Shown piece by piece: positions 24,964 to 33,269 of a DNA stretch of 52,278 nucleotides (positions are counted from its first letter, which is position 1; the number at the start of each line of letters is the position of its first letter). The stretch is from Verrucomicrobiota bacterium (GTDB lineage Bacteria; Verrucomicrobiota; Verrucomicrobiia; Limisphaerales; DSYF01). The notes beneath the pieces were generated by a model. That model saw only the letters and a program-made list of their open reading frames with translations. It did no database searches and was not told the origin of the DNA. Made by a program: the position numbers and the translations under genes. The stretch is taken from the NCBI GenBank assembly GCA_025457615.1, contig JALOTZ010000021.1, positions 1 through 52,278 of the forward strand, read 5' to 3'.

Positions 24964-26331
24964 TCAAGCCGAGGGGCTGGGCTGTCGGGTAGAAGCAGCA
25001 GGAGGGCGGGCTGACTTGGGATGCGCGCGCCGGAACGCTTCGGCCAGCAGGGAGACGGGGTGCACAACGCGAACCGGCCGACGCGCCTGCCGCAGGCCCG
25101 CCTCCAGCTGCACGGAGCACCCGGGATTGGCCGAAGCCACGATCGGGGCCTGGGTGCCTTCCAGATGCCGGAGTTTGCGCGCCAACAGCTTCCCCGCCAT
25201 CTCCGGCTGGGTGATGTTGTAGATGCCGGCGCTGCCGCAGCACCAGTTCGACTCCGGCAGTTCCACCAGTTCCAAGCCGCCAATCGCCCGCAACACCTCG
25301 CGGGGGGCATGGCTGATTTTCTGACCGTGACACAGGTGGCAGGATTCGTGATACGTCACACGCTGCGGCGCCACCGCCATTGGCGGAGGTCTCAACCCGA
25401 TTTCCGCCAGCCATTCGTGGACATCCTTCAACTTGCGGGACCACGCCGCCGCGCGGCCAGCGAAGGCCGGGTCGTCGTGGAGCAGATGGTCGTAGTGCTT
25501 CAAATGCGATCCGCACCCGCCGGCATTGGTGATGATGGCATCCAGCGCTTCCAGCGAACCGGCCGATTTCTCAATCGCGATGATGTTTTCCCGGGCCATC
25601 CGCCGCGCCAGTTCCAGCTCGCCGTTGTGCGCGTGCAGCGAGCCGCAGCAGTGCTGCAACCGCGGGGTGTACACCTCGCAATCATGCGCCAGCAACACGT
25701 CCGCCGTGTCGCGGTTGATCTCGGAATAAATCAGATCCTGCACGCAGCCGGTGAGCAGCCCGACGCGGTACCGCCGCTGCGCCGGCGTTTCCACCTCGCG
25801 GATGAGCGCGTCGGAGAAGTGCCGCCGCACCGTCGGGGTCAGCGGTTCCAGTTCGCGCAGGCTTTGCGGAAGCAAGACGGTCAACCGGAGTTTGCGGAAG
25901 AGCGTTTGCAAACCGAGCGCCTGATACAGATAGAGGCAGCGCCCGAGCAACCGCAGCAGCCGCGGTCGGGTGAAGATGAATTTCACCGTGAACCAGCGAA
26001 CAAAGTTACGCTTCGGATTGTCGAGCAGCCCGGCAGCCTCGATGTCGGCGCGGGCGGCTTCGAACATTTCGGCATAATTCACGCCCGCCGGACAGGCGCT
26101 CATGCACGCCAGACAGCCCAGGCAGTAATACATTTCCTCGCCGAAGGCTTTGGTCAGTTGCAGTTCGCCGTCGGCCAGGGCGCGCATGAGCGAGATGCGC
26201 CCTCGCGGGCCATGGCGTTCCAGCTTGGTCGCGTCGTAGGTGGGGCAGGTCGGCAGGCACATGCCGCAGTGCATGCATTGCTGCAACACCGCGTAATCGA
26301 GCCGGGCCAGGTGACCGGGTGTGGCGCTCAC
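24964..26331 (-). CDS. glcF: Glycolate oxidase iron-sulfur subunit
   Basis: 455 aa. Passes electrons from the flavoprotein subunit to the membrane chain during glycolate (or lactate-like 2-hydroxyacid) oxidation. Two 4Fe-4S ferredoxin motifs are complete: Cys19, 22, 25 and 29, and Cys70, 73, 76 and 80. Two CCG domains follow, seen as CCGSLHAHNGELELA and CCGSAGIYNITQPEM. The GTG at 26331 overlaps the glcD stop (GTGA), fixing the start and coupling the two; an upstream in-frame start would intrude into glcD by 49 bases. The Ser/Pro/Ala-rich C-terminal end is unusual. glcE is absent, so this would be a two-subunit enzyme, or another protein supplies that role. Confidence 0.93.
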   Translation of the reverse strand: MSATPGHLARLDYAVLQQCMHCGMCLPTCPTYDATKLERHGPRGRISLMRALADGELQLTKAFGEEMYYCLGCLACMSACPAGVNYAEMFEAARADIEAAGLLDNPKRNFVRWFTVKFIFTRPRLLRLLGRCLYLYQALGLQTLFRKLRLTVLLPQSLRELEPLTPTVRRHFSDALIREVETPAQRRYRVGLLTGCVQDLIYSEINRDTADVLLAHDCEVYTPRLQHCCGSLHAHNGELELARRMARENIIAIEKSAGSLEALDAIITNAGGCGSHLKHYDHLLHDDPAFAGRAAAWSRKLKDVHEWLAEIGLRPPPMAVAPQRVTYHESCHLCHGQKISHAPREVLRAIGGLELVELPESNWCCGSAGIYNITQPEMAGKLLARKLRHLEGTQAPIVASANPGCSVQLEAGLRQARRPVRVVHPVSLLAEAFRRAHPKSARPPAASTRQPSPSA

Positions 26332-27713
26332 CGGTCGAAGATCTTTCCCGGGTTGAGCAGGTTGTCCGGATCCCACGCCCGCTTGAGTTGCCGCATCAGG
26401 TCCAAGCTCCCCTCCCCGATCGCTCCCGGCAGAAACGCCTTCTTCGCCAGGCCGATTCCGTGTTCGCCCGTGATCGTGCCGCCCAGCTGGATGGCAAAGT
26501 CAAAGATTTCCTTCATGGCGCGTTCCACCCGCTCCATCTCCTCATGATTACATTCGTCCGTCAGGAAGGTCGGATGCAGGTTACCATCACCCATGTGGCC
26601 GAAGGTGCCGATGCGCAACCCATGGCGTTCGCCCACTTCCTGGATGAAGCGGATCATCCGCGCCAGCTCGCTGCGCGGCACGGTGGCGTCCTCCAGGATG
26701 GTTGTGGGCGCAACCCGGGCCAGCGCCGAAAAGGCCGAGCGCCGGGCCGTCGCCAGCCGGGCCGCTTCTTGCGCCGACTGGGCGAGCGTCACGGAGGCCG
26801 CGCCGTGTTCGCGCGCGATCTGCTCCATGCGCCGGGCTTCGTCCTCGACCACCGCCGGATGGCCGTCCGTTTCCATCAAGAGCAACGCCTCGGCATCGAG
26901 CGGCAGGCCGATGTGCGCGAAGTCTTCCACGCACTGGATGGTAATCCTGTCCAGAAACTCGAGCGTGCAGGGGATGATTCGAGCGGCGATGATGGCCGAC
27001 ACCGTTTCGGCTGCCGCGTCCATCCGGGCGAAGGTCGCCAGCAAAGTCCTCTTGGCCGCCGGCTGCGGCACCAGTTTGAGCAGGACCTTGGTAATGACGC
27101 CCAGGGTGCCTTCCGAGCCGATGAACACGTCCTTCATCGAATACCCCGCCACGTCTTTGACGCACTTGCTACCAAGCCAGACCACCTTGCCATTGGCCAG
27201 CACCACCTCCAGGCCCATGACGTAATCGCGAGTCACGCCGTACTTCAATCCGCGCAAGCCGCCGGAGTTCTCGGCCACGTTGCCACCGATGGTGGAGATC
27301 TTCATCGAGCCGGGATCCGGTGGATACAACAGTCCGGCCGTGGCGGCGAGGTCGGCAACGTTCTGGGTGACGACGCCCGCCTCGACGAGCAGGGTGAGAT
27401 TCTTTTGGTCGAGGTCCAGCACCCGATCCATTTTTACAAGGCATAGCACGATCCCCTCAGCCACCGGCACGCTGCCGCCGCTCAAACCCGTCCCCGAACC
27501 CCGCGTCACCACGGGAATCTGGCTGGCATTGGCCAGCTTTATGATCTCCGCCACCTGCCTGGTGGCTTGGGGGAAAACCACACAACCCGCCGGCTGCTTG
27601 ATCGCCGCCGTGCCGTCAAACGCATACGGAATCACATCCTCCGGCTGCGTGAGGACGTTCTCCTGACCCACGATGCTACGCAGTTTGTTTAGAGCCTCCG
27701 TTGAGATGGTCAT
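26328..27713 (-). CDS. glcD: Glycolate oxidase FAD subunit
   Basis: 461 aa FAD-linked oxidase of the GlcD/D-lactate dehydrogenase family; oxidises glycolate to glyoxylate. The FAD-binding half has PVVTRGSGTGLSGG (67-80), PPDPGSMKISTIGGNVAENS and GLKYGVTRDYVMGLEVVLANG; the C-terminal half has RIGTFGHMGDGNLHPTF and GEHGIGLAKK, where the catalytic His and substrate-binding residues lie. First gene of a glcD-glcF pair on the minus strand, downstream of the methyl-transfer operon and separated from it by a hairpin. Glycolate could come from sugar breakdown; L-rhamnose/fucose routes give lactaldehyde, whose product lactate is a related substrate, so D-lactate or another 2-hydroxyacid remains possible. 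Confidence 0.92.
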   Translation of the reverse strand: MTISTEALNKLRSIVGQENVLTQPEDVIPYAFDGTAAIKQPAGCVVFPQATRQVAEIIKLANASQIPVVTRGSGTGLSGGSVPVAEGIVLCLVKMDRVLDLDQKNLTLLVEAGVVTQNVADLAATAGLLYPPDPGSMKISTIGGNVAENSGGLRGLKYGVTRDYVMGLEVVLANGKVVWLGSKCVKDVAGYSMKDVFIGSEGTLGVITKVLLKLVPQPAAKRTLLATFARMDAAAETVSAIIAARIIPCTLEFLDRITIQCVEDFAHIGLPLDAEALLLMETDGHPAVVEDEARRMEQIAREHGAASVTLAQSAQEAARLATARRSAFSALARVAPTTILEDATVPRSELARMIRFIQEVGERHGLRIGTFGHMGDGNLHPTFLTDECNHEEMERVERAMKEIFDFAIQLGGTITGEHGIGLAKKAFLPGAIGEGSLDLMRQLKRAWDPDNLLNPGKIFDR

Positions 27714-27754
27714 GCTTCAGCTTCTTAATAGGCGACTCGTTGACCAATGAAACT

Positions 27755-27780
27755 GCCGCTGCCGGAAAGTCGGCAGCGGC
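27755..27780 (-). terminator. Hairpin terminator after the DUF6580 gene
   Basis: GCCGCTGCCG (27755-27764), loop GAAAGT and CGGCAGCGGC (27771-27780) make a perfect ten-base-pair stem in the gap between DUF6580 and glcD. Read on the minus strand the stem is followed by AGTTTCATT, a weak T-run. It probably ends the methyl-transfer operon. Confidence 0.55.
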
Positions 27781-27807
27781 GGAACTCATGTCCAAAGGGA
27801 TGTGGGG

Positions 27808-28398
27808 TCAGGCATTGGCTGGTTTTCCACAGGGTGGCATTTCAGAGTCCTTGGCAGGCGCGGTTCGGGACGCCAATGCGAGGCACCCGATAAAAGCCAG
27901 TGTGAAACAGGCGTCACTGACGAGCGAGTTGCGGAAGAACATCCAAGTCGGCAGATAGCCGGGCAACCCGACCGTGAGCGCCTGACCCCAGCCCGCGACG
28001 GTCTTGGCGTAACCCGGGGCAGTCAACCAGGAGACCGTGTTGGTGATCAGATAGAAGCCGGTTGAACCAGCCAAACTCGCCAGCAGAAATGTCCCCACTC
28101 GCCGAGTGTCCCGCAACCGCAAGCCAAGCAACGCCACCAACGCCAGCGCACCGTAACGCGCCAGCATTTCGCCCGTGATCAGGGCCGCGCCGAAGTGGAA
28201 ATTGAGCACCAGGTCGGAAAGCAGCAGGATGGCCAGCGGGAGGATTAGCGCCACGCGCCTTGGAAAAACCAACGGCCCGCACAAGGCGATGGCGGCCAAC
28301 GGCGAGAAGTTCAACAGCCAGGAGTTTTCCGCGCCATGGTAACCGGCGAGGATGCGGTGGAGAACAGCAGCCACTAACAAGGTGAAGGCAGGTCTCAT
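27808..28398 (-). CDS. DUF6580 family membrane protein
   Basis: 196 aa with five to six hydrophobic helices. Family pattern: NFSPLAAIALCGPLVFPRR near residue 30, LLLSDLVLNFHFG, a TFLLASLAGSTGFYLITNTV helix and FFRNSLVSDACFTLAF near the end. These proteins resemble the small substrate-binding (S) units of ECF vitamin transporters in overall layout, but no function is assigned. It is the last gene of the corrinoid methyltransferase operon, 23 bases after the MtaB-like gene, so a role in uptake of a cofactor, its precursor or the methyl donor is worth considering. That link is from position only. Confidence 0.75.
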   Translation of the reverse strand: MRPAFTLLVAAVLHRILAGYHGAENSWLLNFSPLAAIALCGPLVFPRRVALILPLAILLLSDLVLNFHFGAALITGEMLARYGALALVALLGLRLRDTRRVGTFLLASLAGSTGFYLITNTVSWLTAPGYAKTVAGWGQALTVGLPGYLPTWMFFRNSLVSDACFTLAFIGCLALASRTAPAKDSEMPPCGKPANA

Positions 28399-28421
28399 GA
28401 TCTTGTGAGGTTGGGGTTGAA

Positions 28422-29804
28422 CTAGGCTTTCAATCCGTATTCTGCGGCAAGGAATTTTGTCTTGTCCGCGACCCCCAATTGCAGGTCAATGAATTCCGAT
28501 TCACTTTCGGGCAGCTCGTCCAGCGTGTCGCGCAGCGTGTCGAACCACTGAACCTCGTTCGCCGCAATCCGCAGTTTGCCTTGCGCATGCGCCGCGCGCA
28601 TCAGGTCAATGGCTTTGCGGGCCACCGCCACGCCGGCATGGTAATGCGAGTCGCAGCCCACGATGGCCTTGGCCAGGGCGAGGGAGGATTCCGGCGAGAT
28701 GATGAACGCCTGCGGATCCGTGGCCACATCAGACTCGACCAGCCAGCGCTGGAGCTGATGCGCGGATTCCTTGCCGTGACGGCGCGCCGTGTTCATGAGG
28801 CGGCAGTCATACGCAAGCTGTTCCATGTAACAGGTCGGTGCCATGCCGCCCAGCAGCTTGATGTTTTGCACCGACTCGTTTGACCACGTGTCGCAGCACG
28901 CGGCGGCCAGGTTGCCCATCGGACTCAAGTGCGCGCACGCAGACGTTTTGCCCTCCATCGCCATCGGACAACCCGTGATGGCTTTCAAAATGGGGTTTTC
29001 GTAGCCGCAATCCTTGCCCGGTCCGACCGCCCCGCACTCGTAAGCCACCAGCGAGCGCACGGCCGTCACAGCACGCACGACCGCCGCAAACAGGCGGGGA
29101 ATCATCCTTTGCTCAGCCAACACCATGGCCGTGTTGCCGAACCCGCAGGCGGTATCACCCGCGCATTTGACACCATGCCGGTCGGCTATCCCCTTCAGAG
29201 TCGTCCACAGGAAACGCATGTCGCGTTCGCCCAGGATGCAGAGAGAGAAAATGCTGCCGGCCAGATCCCCATTGACCAGAGCCTCATCATGGAGCTCCTT
29301 GCCGCCGACGGATTCAATGCTCAACAATTCCGCCCCTGCCGCCGCCGAGCCGTCGAACAATTCCAGCATCGCGTCCCAGTAGCGCCCGCGCCGCATCAGG
29401 GGTGGACGCTCAAACTCGCGGTTGTCATTGGGGGTCATGCGCAGGACGGATTTCAGGCCGCTGCGGTCTGTTTCCTTCGCCATGCCTTCGAGCAAAACCC
29501 TGGCAATATCCAAACCCCACTGCGGATGCTCGGTCATCGGCGGCAGCGTCTCGAATTCGATGACCACCCCGGGCACTTCCAGGTCCGCCGCGCGGCGGAG
29601 CGCCCCGTCGATGATCTGCTCATATTGCCGCCGGATTTCCGGCAGGGTGCTCTGGTCAATCGTCATCGGCGGCAAGGTGAAGTTGAGTTCCGGATAAACC
29701 GTGCCGCCGCCGATCACCATGCCGCTGCGGGTGGTGACGGGCTGGGGGGCAACACCATAGGTCAGTTCGAGCGGGTGGGAGATCGCGAGGGTTTGATAAT
29801 GCAT
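28422..29804 (-). CDS. mtaB: MtaB-like methanol:corrinoid methyltransferase
   Basis: 460 aa, the size of archaeal MtaB. Cleaves the C-O bond of methanol and transfers the methyl group to a reduced cobalt on the partner corrinoid protein. The zinc ligands known from Methanosarcina MtaB (Glu164, Cys220, Cys269) correspond here to Glu164 (LLSIES), Cys220 (GDTACGFGNTA) and Cys266 (GPGKDCGYENP). The strongly conserved AITGCPMAMEGKTSACAHLS segment follows. ATG at 29804. It is third in the order corrinoid protein, MtaA-like, MtaB, DUF6580. MtaB genes are typical of methanogens and acetogens; in this genetic setting the substrate may be methanol or a methoxy compound. Confidence 0.88.
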   Translation of the reverse strand: MHYQTLAISHPLELTYGVAPQPVTTRSGMVIGGGTVYPELNFTLPPMTIDQSTLPEIRRQYEQIIDGALRRAADLEVPGVVIEFETLPPMTEHPQWGLDIARVLLEGMAKETDRSGLKSVLRMTPNDNREFERPPLMRRGRYWDAMLELFDGSAAAGAELLSIESVGGKELHDEALVNGDLAGSIFSLCILGERDMRFLWTTLKGIADRHGVKCAGDTACGFGNTAMVLAEQRMIPRLFAAVVRAVTAVRSLVAYECGAVGPGKDCGYENPILKAITGCPMAMEGKTSACAHLSPMGNLAAACCDTWSNESVQNIKLLGGMAPTCYMEQLAYDCRLMNTARRHGKESAHQLQRWLVESDVATDPQAFIISPESSLALAKAIVGCDSHYHAGVAVARKAIDLMRAAHAQGKLRIAANEVQWFDTLRDTLDELPESESEFIDLQLGVADKTKFLAAEYGLKA

Positions 29805-29827
29805 AACGTCTCAACCAAAAACAGCTC

Positions 29828-30859
29828 TCAACTGGCTTCCAGGAAAGCGGCCACCTTGGCTTTGATGGTCTGTTCCGACCCCGGCACGCTCAGCACATCG
29901 CATTCGCTCCCGAGGATGAAGGGGTGGCCCACCTCCCGCATGCGCCGCGTCAACTCCCGCGAGAGCTGTTGCACCTTGGCCACACTGACCAGCTGATCCG
30001 AATAAAACTGCTTGGTTGGCAGGTTGCCATAGAGCACGGTCGTTTTGGGCACCAGCGCCGCGTCCTCCCAGAGCAAGCGCGAACAGCCCAGGCTCAGGAT
30101 GGCCGGATCCAGAGCCGCAAAGCGTTGCACCATGCCGTCCAACAACTCGCCACAGTCGTGGAAGATCAGGTCCACTCCCCGGTCGCGCAGTTGCTCACGG
30201 ATGGCGCGATTAAACCGCATCACATAGCGGTCAAAGATCTCGTAGCTCTCGGCGAGTTGATTGGGCGAAAAATACACCTTGTTGGCCGCCGGTTCGCACA
30301 GGATGATGGCCCTGGCCCCCGCCGCCATCTGCGCCTCGATATAGGCTTTGATGGTCCGGCAGGACATCTCCAGCAACCGCTCTACCAGCGCCACTTCCGG
30401 CTCCTCCTCCGCCGTGGCCCCCGTGCCCGCCAGAAACACCGGCGCGATCGGATCGGAGATCAGTTTGGTCATCAGGGAGAAGGGACCAATGCCCATGCCC
30501 ACCGGAAGCAGCTCGGTCTGCGTGGCGATGTAACGGATGCCCTCGCAGACCGCCCTCATGTTCGGAGTCAGCTCAAAGGGGCGGTCATCCGCCGGCACCT
30601 CGGTGAAGTGGTAGGTCTCCACCTGGGCGGGGGCCACGCCGTGGGTGAGCAGCAGAGCCTCCTTCTCCAGCTTGAGGTCCATCAACGGAAGCCCCAGCGG
30701 GCAACGAAAGCGCCGGGCGGCCTCCTCCACCACACGCCCCAACCGTTCACCGTCGCGCACGATGGCGTCCGCGTCGGCGTGCTCATGCAGCACCAGATGC
30801 GTGCCGATGGGCATGCGCAATCCCGATTCGGCGAGGCCGAGATAGAACTGACGATCCAC
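29828..30859 (-). CDS. MtaA/UroD-family methylcobamide methyltransferase
   Basis: 343 aa TIM-barrel protein of the uroporphyrinogen decarboxylase/MtaA family. It keeps the zinc motif of methylcobamide:thiol methyltransferases, His234-Asp-Cys236 (LIFHDCGEL) and distant Cys320 (LGSECDVLS). In methanogens this enzyme moves the methyl group from the corrinoid protein to coenzyme M; bacteria lack that acceptor in general, so the acceptor here may be tetrahydrofolate, homocysteine or another thiol. Starts with GTG at 30859, 20 bases after the corrinoid gene stop. The arginines and aspartate of true UroD are not evident, so heme synthesis is unlikely. Confidence 0.8.
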   Translation of the reverse strand: MDRQFYLGLAESGLRMPIGTHLVLHEHADADAIVRDGERLGRVVEEAARRFRCPLGLPLMDLKLEKEALLLTHGVAPAQVETYHFTEVPADDRPFELTPNMRAVCEGIRYIATQTELLPVGMGIGPFSLMTKLISDPIAPVFLAGTGATAEEEPEVALVERLLEMSCRTIKAYIEAQMAAGARAIILCEPAANKVYFSPNQLAESYEIFDRYVMRFNRAIREQLRDRGVDLIFHDCGELLDGMVQRFAALDPAILSLGCSRLLWEDAALVPKTTVLYGNLPTKQFYSDQLVSVAKVQQLSRELTRRMREVGHPFILGSECDVLSVPGSEQTIKAKVAAFLEAS

Positions 30860-30879
30860 GGGCGGGTTTCCCAGACAGG

Positions 30880-31515
30880 TTAGTGGCGTGCTTGCAGCAG
30901 CGCCATCGCCGCATCCACCGCGCTGCCCGCGTCGGGTGCATAACCGTCAGCGCCGATCTCGCGCGCATACTCCAGCGTGATGGGGGCCCCGCCGATCACC
31001 ACCTTGACCGGCAAACCCGCCGCGCGCACCGCCTTGACCGTCTCCCGCATGGCCGGCATGGTCGTCGTCAGCAGGGCGGATAGTCCCAGCAGCTTGGGTT
31101 GGTGCTGTTTCACGGCGTCCACAAACTTCGCGGGCGGCACGTTGACTCCCAGATCGATCACCTCCATGTTCGCTCCCTTCCACATCATGGCCACCAGGTT
31201 CTTGCCGATGTCGTGCAGATCCCCCTCGACGGTGCCGATCACCGCCGTGTGCTCCGGCTTCACGCCGGCGGCGACCAACTGCGGCTCCAAAATCTTCAAC
31301 GCCTCCTTCATGGCACGGGCGGCGATGAGCATTTCCGGCACGAAAATCTCGTTGCGCTTGAACTGCTCGCCCACGATGGCCATGCCCGGCACAAGGCGGT
31401 TCTCCACGATCGCCTTGGCCGACTCGCCTGCCGCCAGGCATTGTTGCACCAGTTCGGGGATTTCTTTGCGTTTGCCGGCGATGATCGCCTGGGTCAATGG
31501 ATGTTGCTCGCTCAT
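30880..31515 (-). CDS. mtaC: MtaC-like corrinoid protein
   Basis: 211 aa. Carries the cobamide cofactor between methyltransferases. N-terminal helical cap (about 1-88, with the methionine-rich VPEMLIAARAMKEALKIL) and a Rossmann-type B12-binding domain with DLHDIGKN (99-106, axial His101), GLSALLTTTMPAMRETV and VVIGGAPIT. It is the first gene of the operon, diverging from a homocysteine methyltransferase with 123 bases between starts. A TAGAAT hexamer nine bases before the ATG could be a -10 box, implying a very short leader. I see no cobalamin riboswitch in the gap. Confidence 0.92.
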   Translation of the reverse strand: MSEQHPLTQAIIAGKRKEIPELVQQCLAAGESAKAIVENRLVPGMAIVGEQFKRNEIFVPEMLIAARAMKEALKILEPQLVAAGVKPEHTAVIGTVEGDLHDIGKNLVAMMWKGANMEVIDLGVNVPPAKFVDAVKQHQPKLLGLSALLTTTMPAMRETVKAVRAAGLPVKVVIGGAPITLEYAREIGADGYAPDAGSAVDAAMALLQARH

Positions 31516-31600
31516 AGTAGCCGCATTCTAACGGGCTCGCGCCCCGCCGTCTTGTAATCCGGGATGATTCTTTGGTATTCTGGTGCTTGGCGACAAAGGG

Positions 31601-31630
31601 TTGAATCGCCTCCCCGAGGCACGTTAACAT
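31601..31630 (+). promoter_or_regulatory. Candidate promoter of the homocysteine methyltransferase gene
   Basis: TTGAAT (31601-31606) and TAACAT (31625-31630) are separated by 18 bases. The start codon is only eight bases past the -10 box, so the mRNA would be nearly leaderless. The spacer contains GCCTC-CCC-GAGGC, a small inverted repeat that might bind a regulator. Confidence 0.35.
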
Positions 31631-31638
31631 CGCTCCAC

Positions 31639-32544
31639 ATGCAACACCCTGACCTGCTCCGGGAGCTTGCCCGTCGTCCGCTCTGCTGCGACGGCGCCAT
31701 GGGAACGCAACTGCTGGAACGAGGTATGACCAGCGGGCAATGCGGGATGCTCTGGAATGTCGAGCGGCCCGAAGCCGTTGGCGACATCCACCGTGCCTAC
31801 CGAAATGCCGGCTGTGAGCTCATCACCACAAACTCCTTCGGCGGAACGCGCTTTGTGCTGGAGCGGCACGGTTTGGCGGACCGCGTCAGCGAGTTGAACC
31901 GCGCCGCCGCGCAAGTCGCCCGCGCCGCGGCGGGTGGGTCGGGCTGGGTGCTCGGCGACGTCGGACCGTTTGGCGATTTCCTCGAACCCGTCGGCGATGT
32001 CACGCCCGATGAATTGCGCGCAGCCTTCCGCGATCAAATCACGGCGCTGATCGAGGGCGGCGCGGATGCCGTCCTGGTCGAGACCATGAGCGATCCCGCC
32101 GAGGCGGTCGTGGGCGTGGAAGCGGCGAAAGCGTGCGACGCGCGCATCCCGGTCATTGTGACCTACGCCTTTCAAAAGACGGCGCCGGGTCATTTCCGCA
32201 CCCTGATGGGCCCCACGGTCGCCGAGGCCGTGCGCCGGGCCATCGCCGCCGGAGCGGACATCGTGGGCGCCAACTGCGGCACGGGATTGAGCCTGGACGA
32301 CTATCTCGATCTGGGCCACCAGCTGCTCGGCGTCGCCGGGACAACCCCGGTGATGGTTCAACCCAATGCGGGTGCGCCGCGCACGGAAGCCGGGAAGACG
32401 ATCTACGACGCCACCCCCGAACAAATGGCCGGCACTGCCAGGCAACTGCTCGCCGCCGGCGTCCGCATCATCGGCGGCTGTTGCGGCACGACGCCGCTGC
32501 ATCTCACGGCCATGGGCCGCGCCATGCATGGGGCCGACCGTTAA
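31639..32544 (+). CDS. Stand-alone homocysteine S-methyltransferase
   Basis: 301 aa, equal to the homocysteine-binding domain of MetH and to betaine-homocysteine/YitJ-type enzymes. Opening CCDGAMGTQLLERG and TTNSFGGTRFVLERHGL are typical. The zinc ligands are Cys213 (VGANCGTG) and the Cys281-Cys282 pair (IIGGCCGTTPLHL). It lacks folate, B12 and activation domains, so it must take the methyl from a separate donor, very plausibly the MtaC-like protein encoded divergently next to it. ATG at 31639; frame extends upstream but without coding character. Its stop codon shares bases with the stop of the convergent AraC gene (GTTAAC). Confidence 0.85.
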   Translation: MQHPDLLRELARRPLCCDGAMGTQLLERGMTSGQCGMLWNVERPEAVGDIHRAYRNAGCELITTNSFGGTRFVLERHGLADRVSELNRAAAQVARAAAGGSGWVLGDVGPFGDFLEPVGDVTPDELRAAFRDQITALIEGGADAVLVETMSDPAEAVVGVEAAKACDARIPVIVTYAFQKTAPGHFRTLMGPTVAEAVRRAIAAGADIVGANCGTGLSLDDYLDLGHQLLGVAGTTPVMVQPNAGAPRTEAGKTIYDATPEQMAGTARQLLAAGVRIIGGCCGTTPLHLTAMGRAMHGADR

Positions 32545-33269
32545 CCGCCGTTCATCCGGTTGGCAGCGCGGAACTGTCCTGGGGTCACGCCCTTCACATC
32601 CTGAAACACCCGCGTGAAATAGCTCTGGTCGCAGAAACCGCAGACACTTGCGATCTCCGCCAGCGACTTCCCGGGGCTTTTGAGAAGATCACACGCCAGA
32701 TCCACGCGGCATTGCCGCAGCAGCTCGGTGAACGAACGTCCGGTGCGCTCCTTGAGGAGGCGAGAAAAGTGGCTGGGCGAGATGCCCGCGTGGCGCGCCA
32801 CATCATCCCGCGAGATGTCGTGATGCAGGCTCTCGCGCATGTAATCCAGCGCCTTGCCCAGCAGCAGCGGGGGGGTGAAGTCCTCCTGCTGCTCGATCGT
32901 GGAGAACACATGCTCCAGCGTCTTGCGCAGCCATGCGGCCAAGTCCTCATCGTCGTTGATTCCGGCAAGTTCGGTGAGAAAACGAAAATTCAGTCCCAGA
33001 ACCTCGGACTGTACCGCGCCGGCCTCCACTGCCGCCCGCGAGATCATCACCACCAGTTCCAGCAACAGCCCTTTTAGCAGGTCGCTGCGCTCCTCGCCCG
33101 CACTGTAGATGTGCACCAGCACATGGTTGATGATGCGCCGGGCTTCGCCGCGGTCACCACGCCGGATGGCCGCCAGCAACATCGGTTCTTGCAGGAGATA
33201 CAACTCGCGAATCCGGTCGTAGGGCCGGTGCTCCAAGAGCGGAATGGCGGGAAAATCATTTCCGTTCAT
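32541..33269 (-). CDS. AraC-family regulator with PocR-type helical linker
   Basis: 242 aa. Residues about 151-242 are a two-helix-turn-helix AraC domain (ISRDDVARHAGISPSHFSRL, SLAEIASVCGFCDQSYFTRVF). The N-terminal half is helical (LLAAIRRGDRGEARRIINHV, LLKGLLLELVVMISRAAVEAG), the pattern that in PocR-like regulators joins the ligand-sensing domain to the DNA-binding part; the sensor itself is missing. PocR controls propanediol/cobalamin genes, which fits the location: last gene after the corrinoid activator, overlapping it by ATGA. Because it ends a long operon, it probably gives feedback on the corrinoid genes or controls the facing methyltransferase gene. Confidence 0.88.
   Translation of the reverse strand: MNGNDFPAIPLLEHRPYDRIRELYLLQEPMLLAAIRRGDRGEARRIINHVLVHIYSAGEERSDLLKGLLLELVVMISRAAVEAGAVQSEVLGLNFRFLTELAGINDDEDLAAWLRKTLEHVFSTIEQQEDFTPPLLLGKALDYMRESLHHDISRDDVARHAGISPSHFSRLLKERTGRSFTELLRQCRVDLACDLLKSPGKSLAEIASVCGFCDQSYFTRVFQDVKGVTPGQFRAANRMNGG

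Noticed and set aside
24875..25516. Upstream extension of the sugar-isomerase pseudogene
   Set aside because: The frame is open but overlaps glcF, which has complete motifs in another frame; the extension is shadow sequence.
29828..30859. hemE (uroporphyrinogen decarboxylase)
   Set aside because: The zinc-binding His-x-Cys...Cys pattern and operon context point to methyltransferases; the same applies to the gene at 39721.
31516..31638. Cobalamin riboswitch in the mtaC/homocysteine methyltransferase gap
   Set aside because: At 123 bases with two promoters the gap is too short, and I see no B12-box-like GCCACTG segment.
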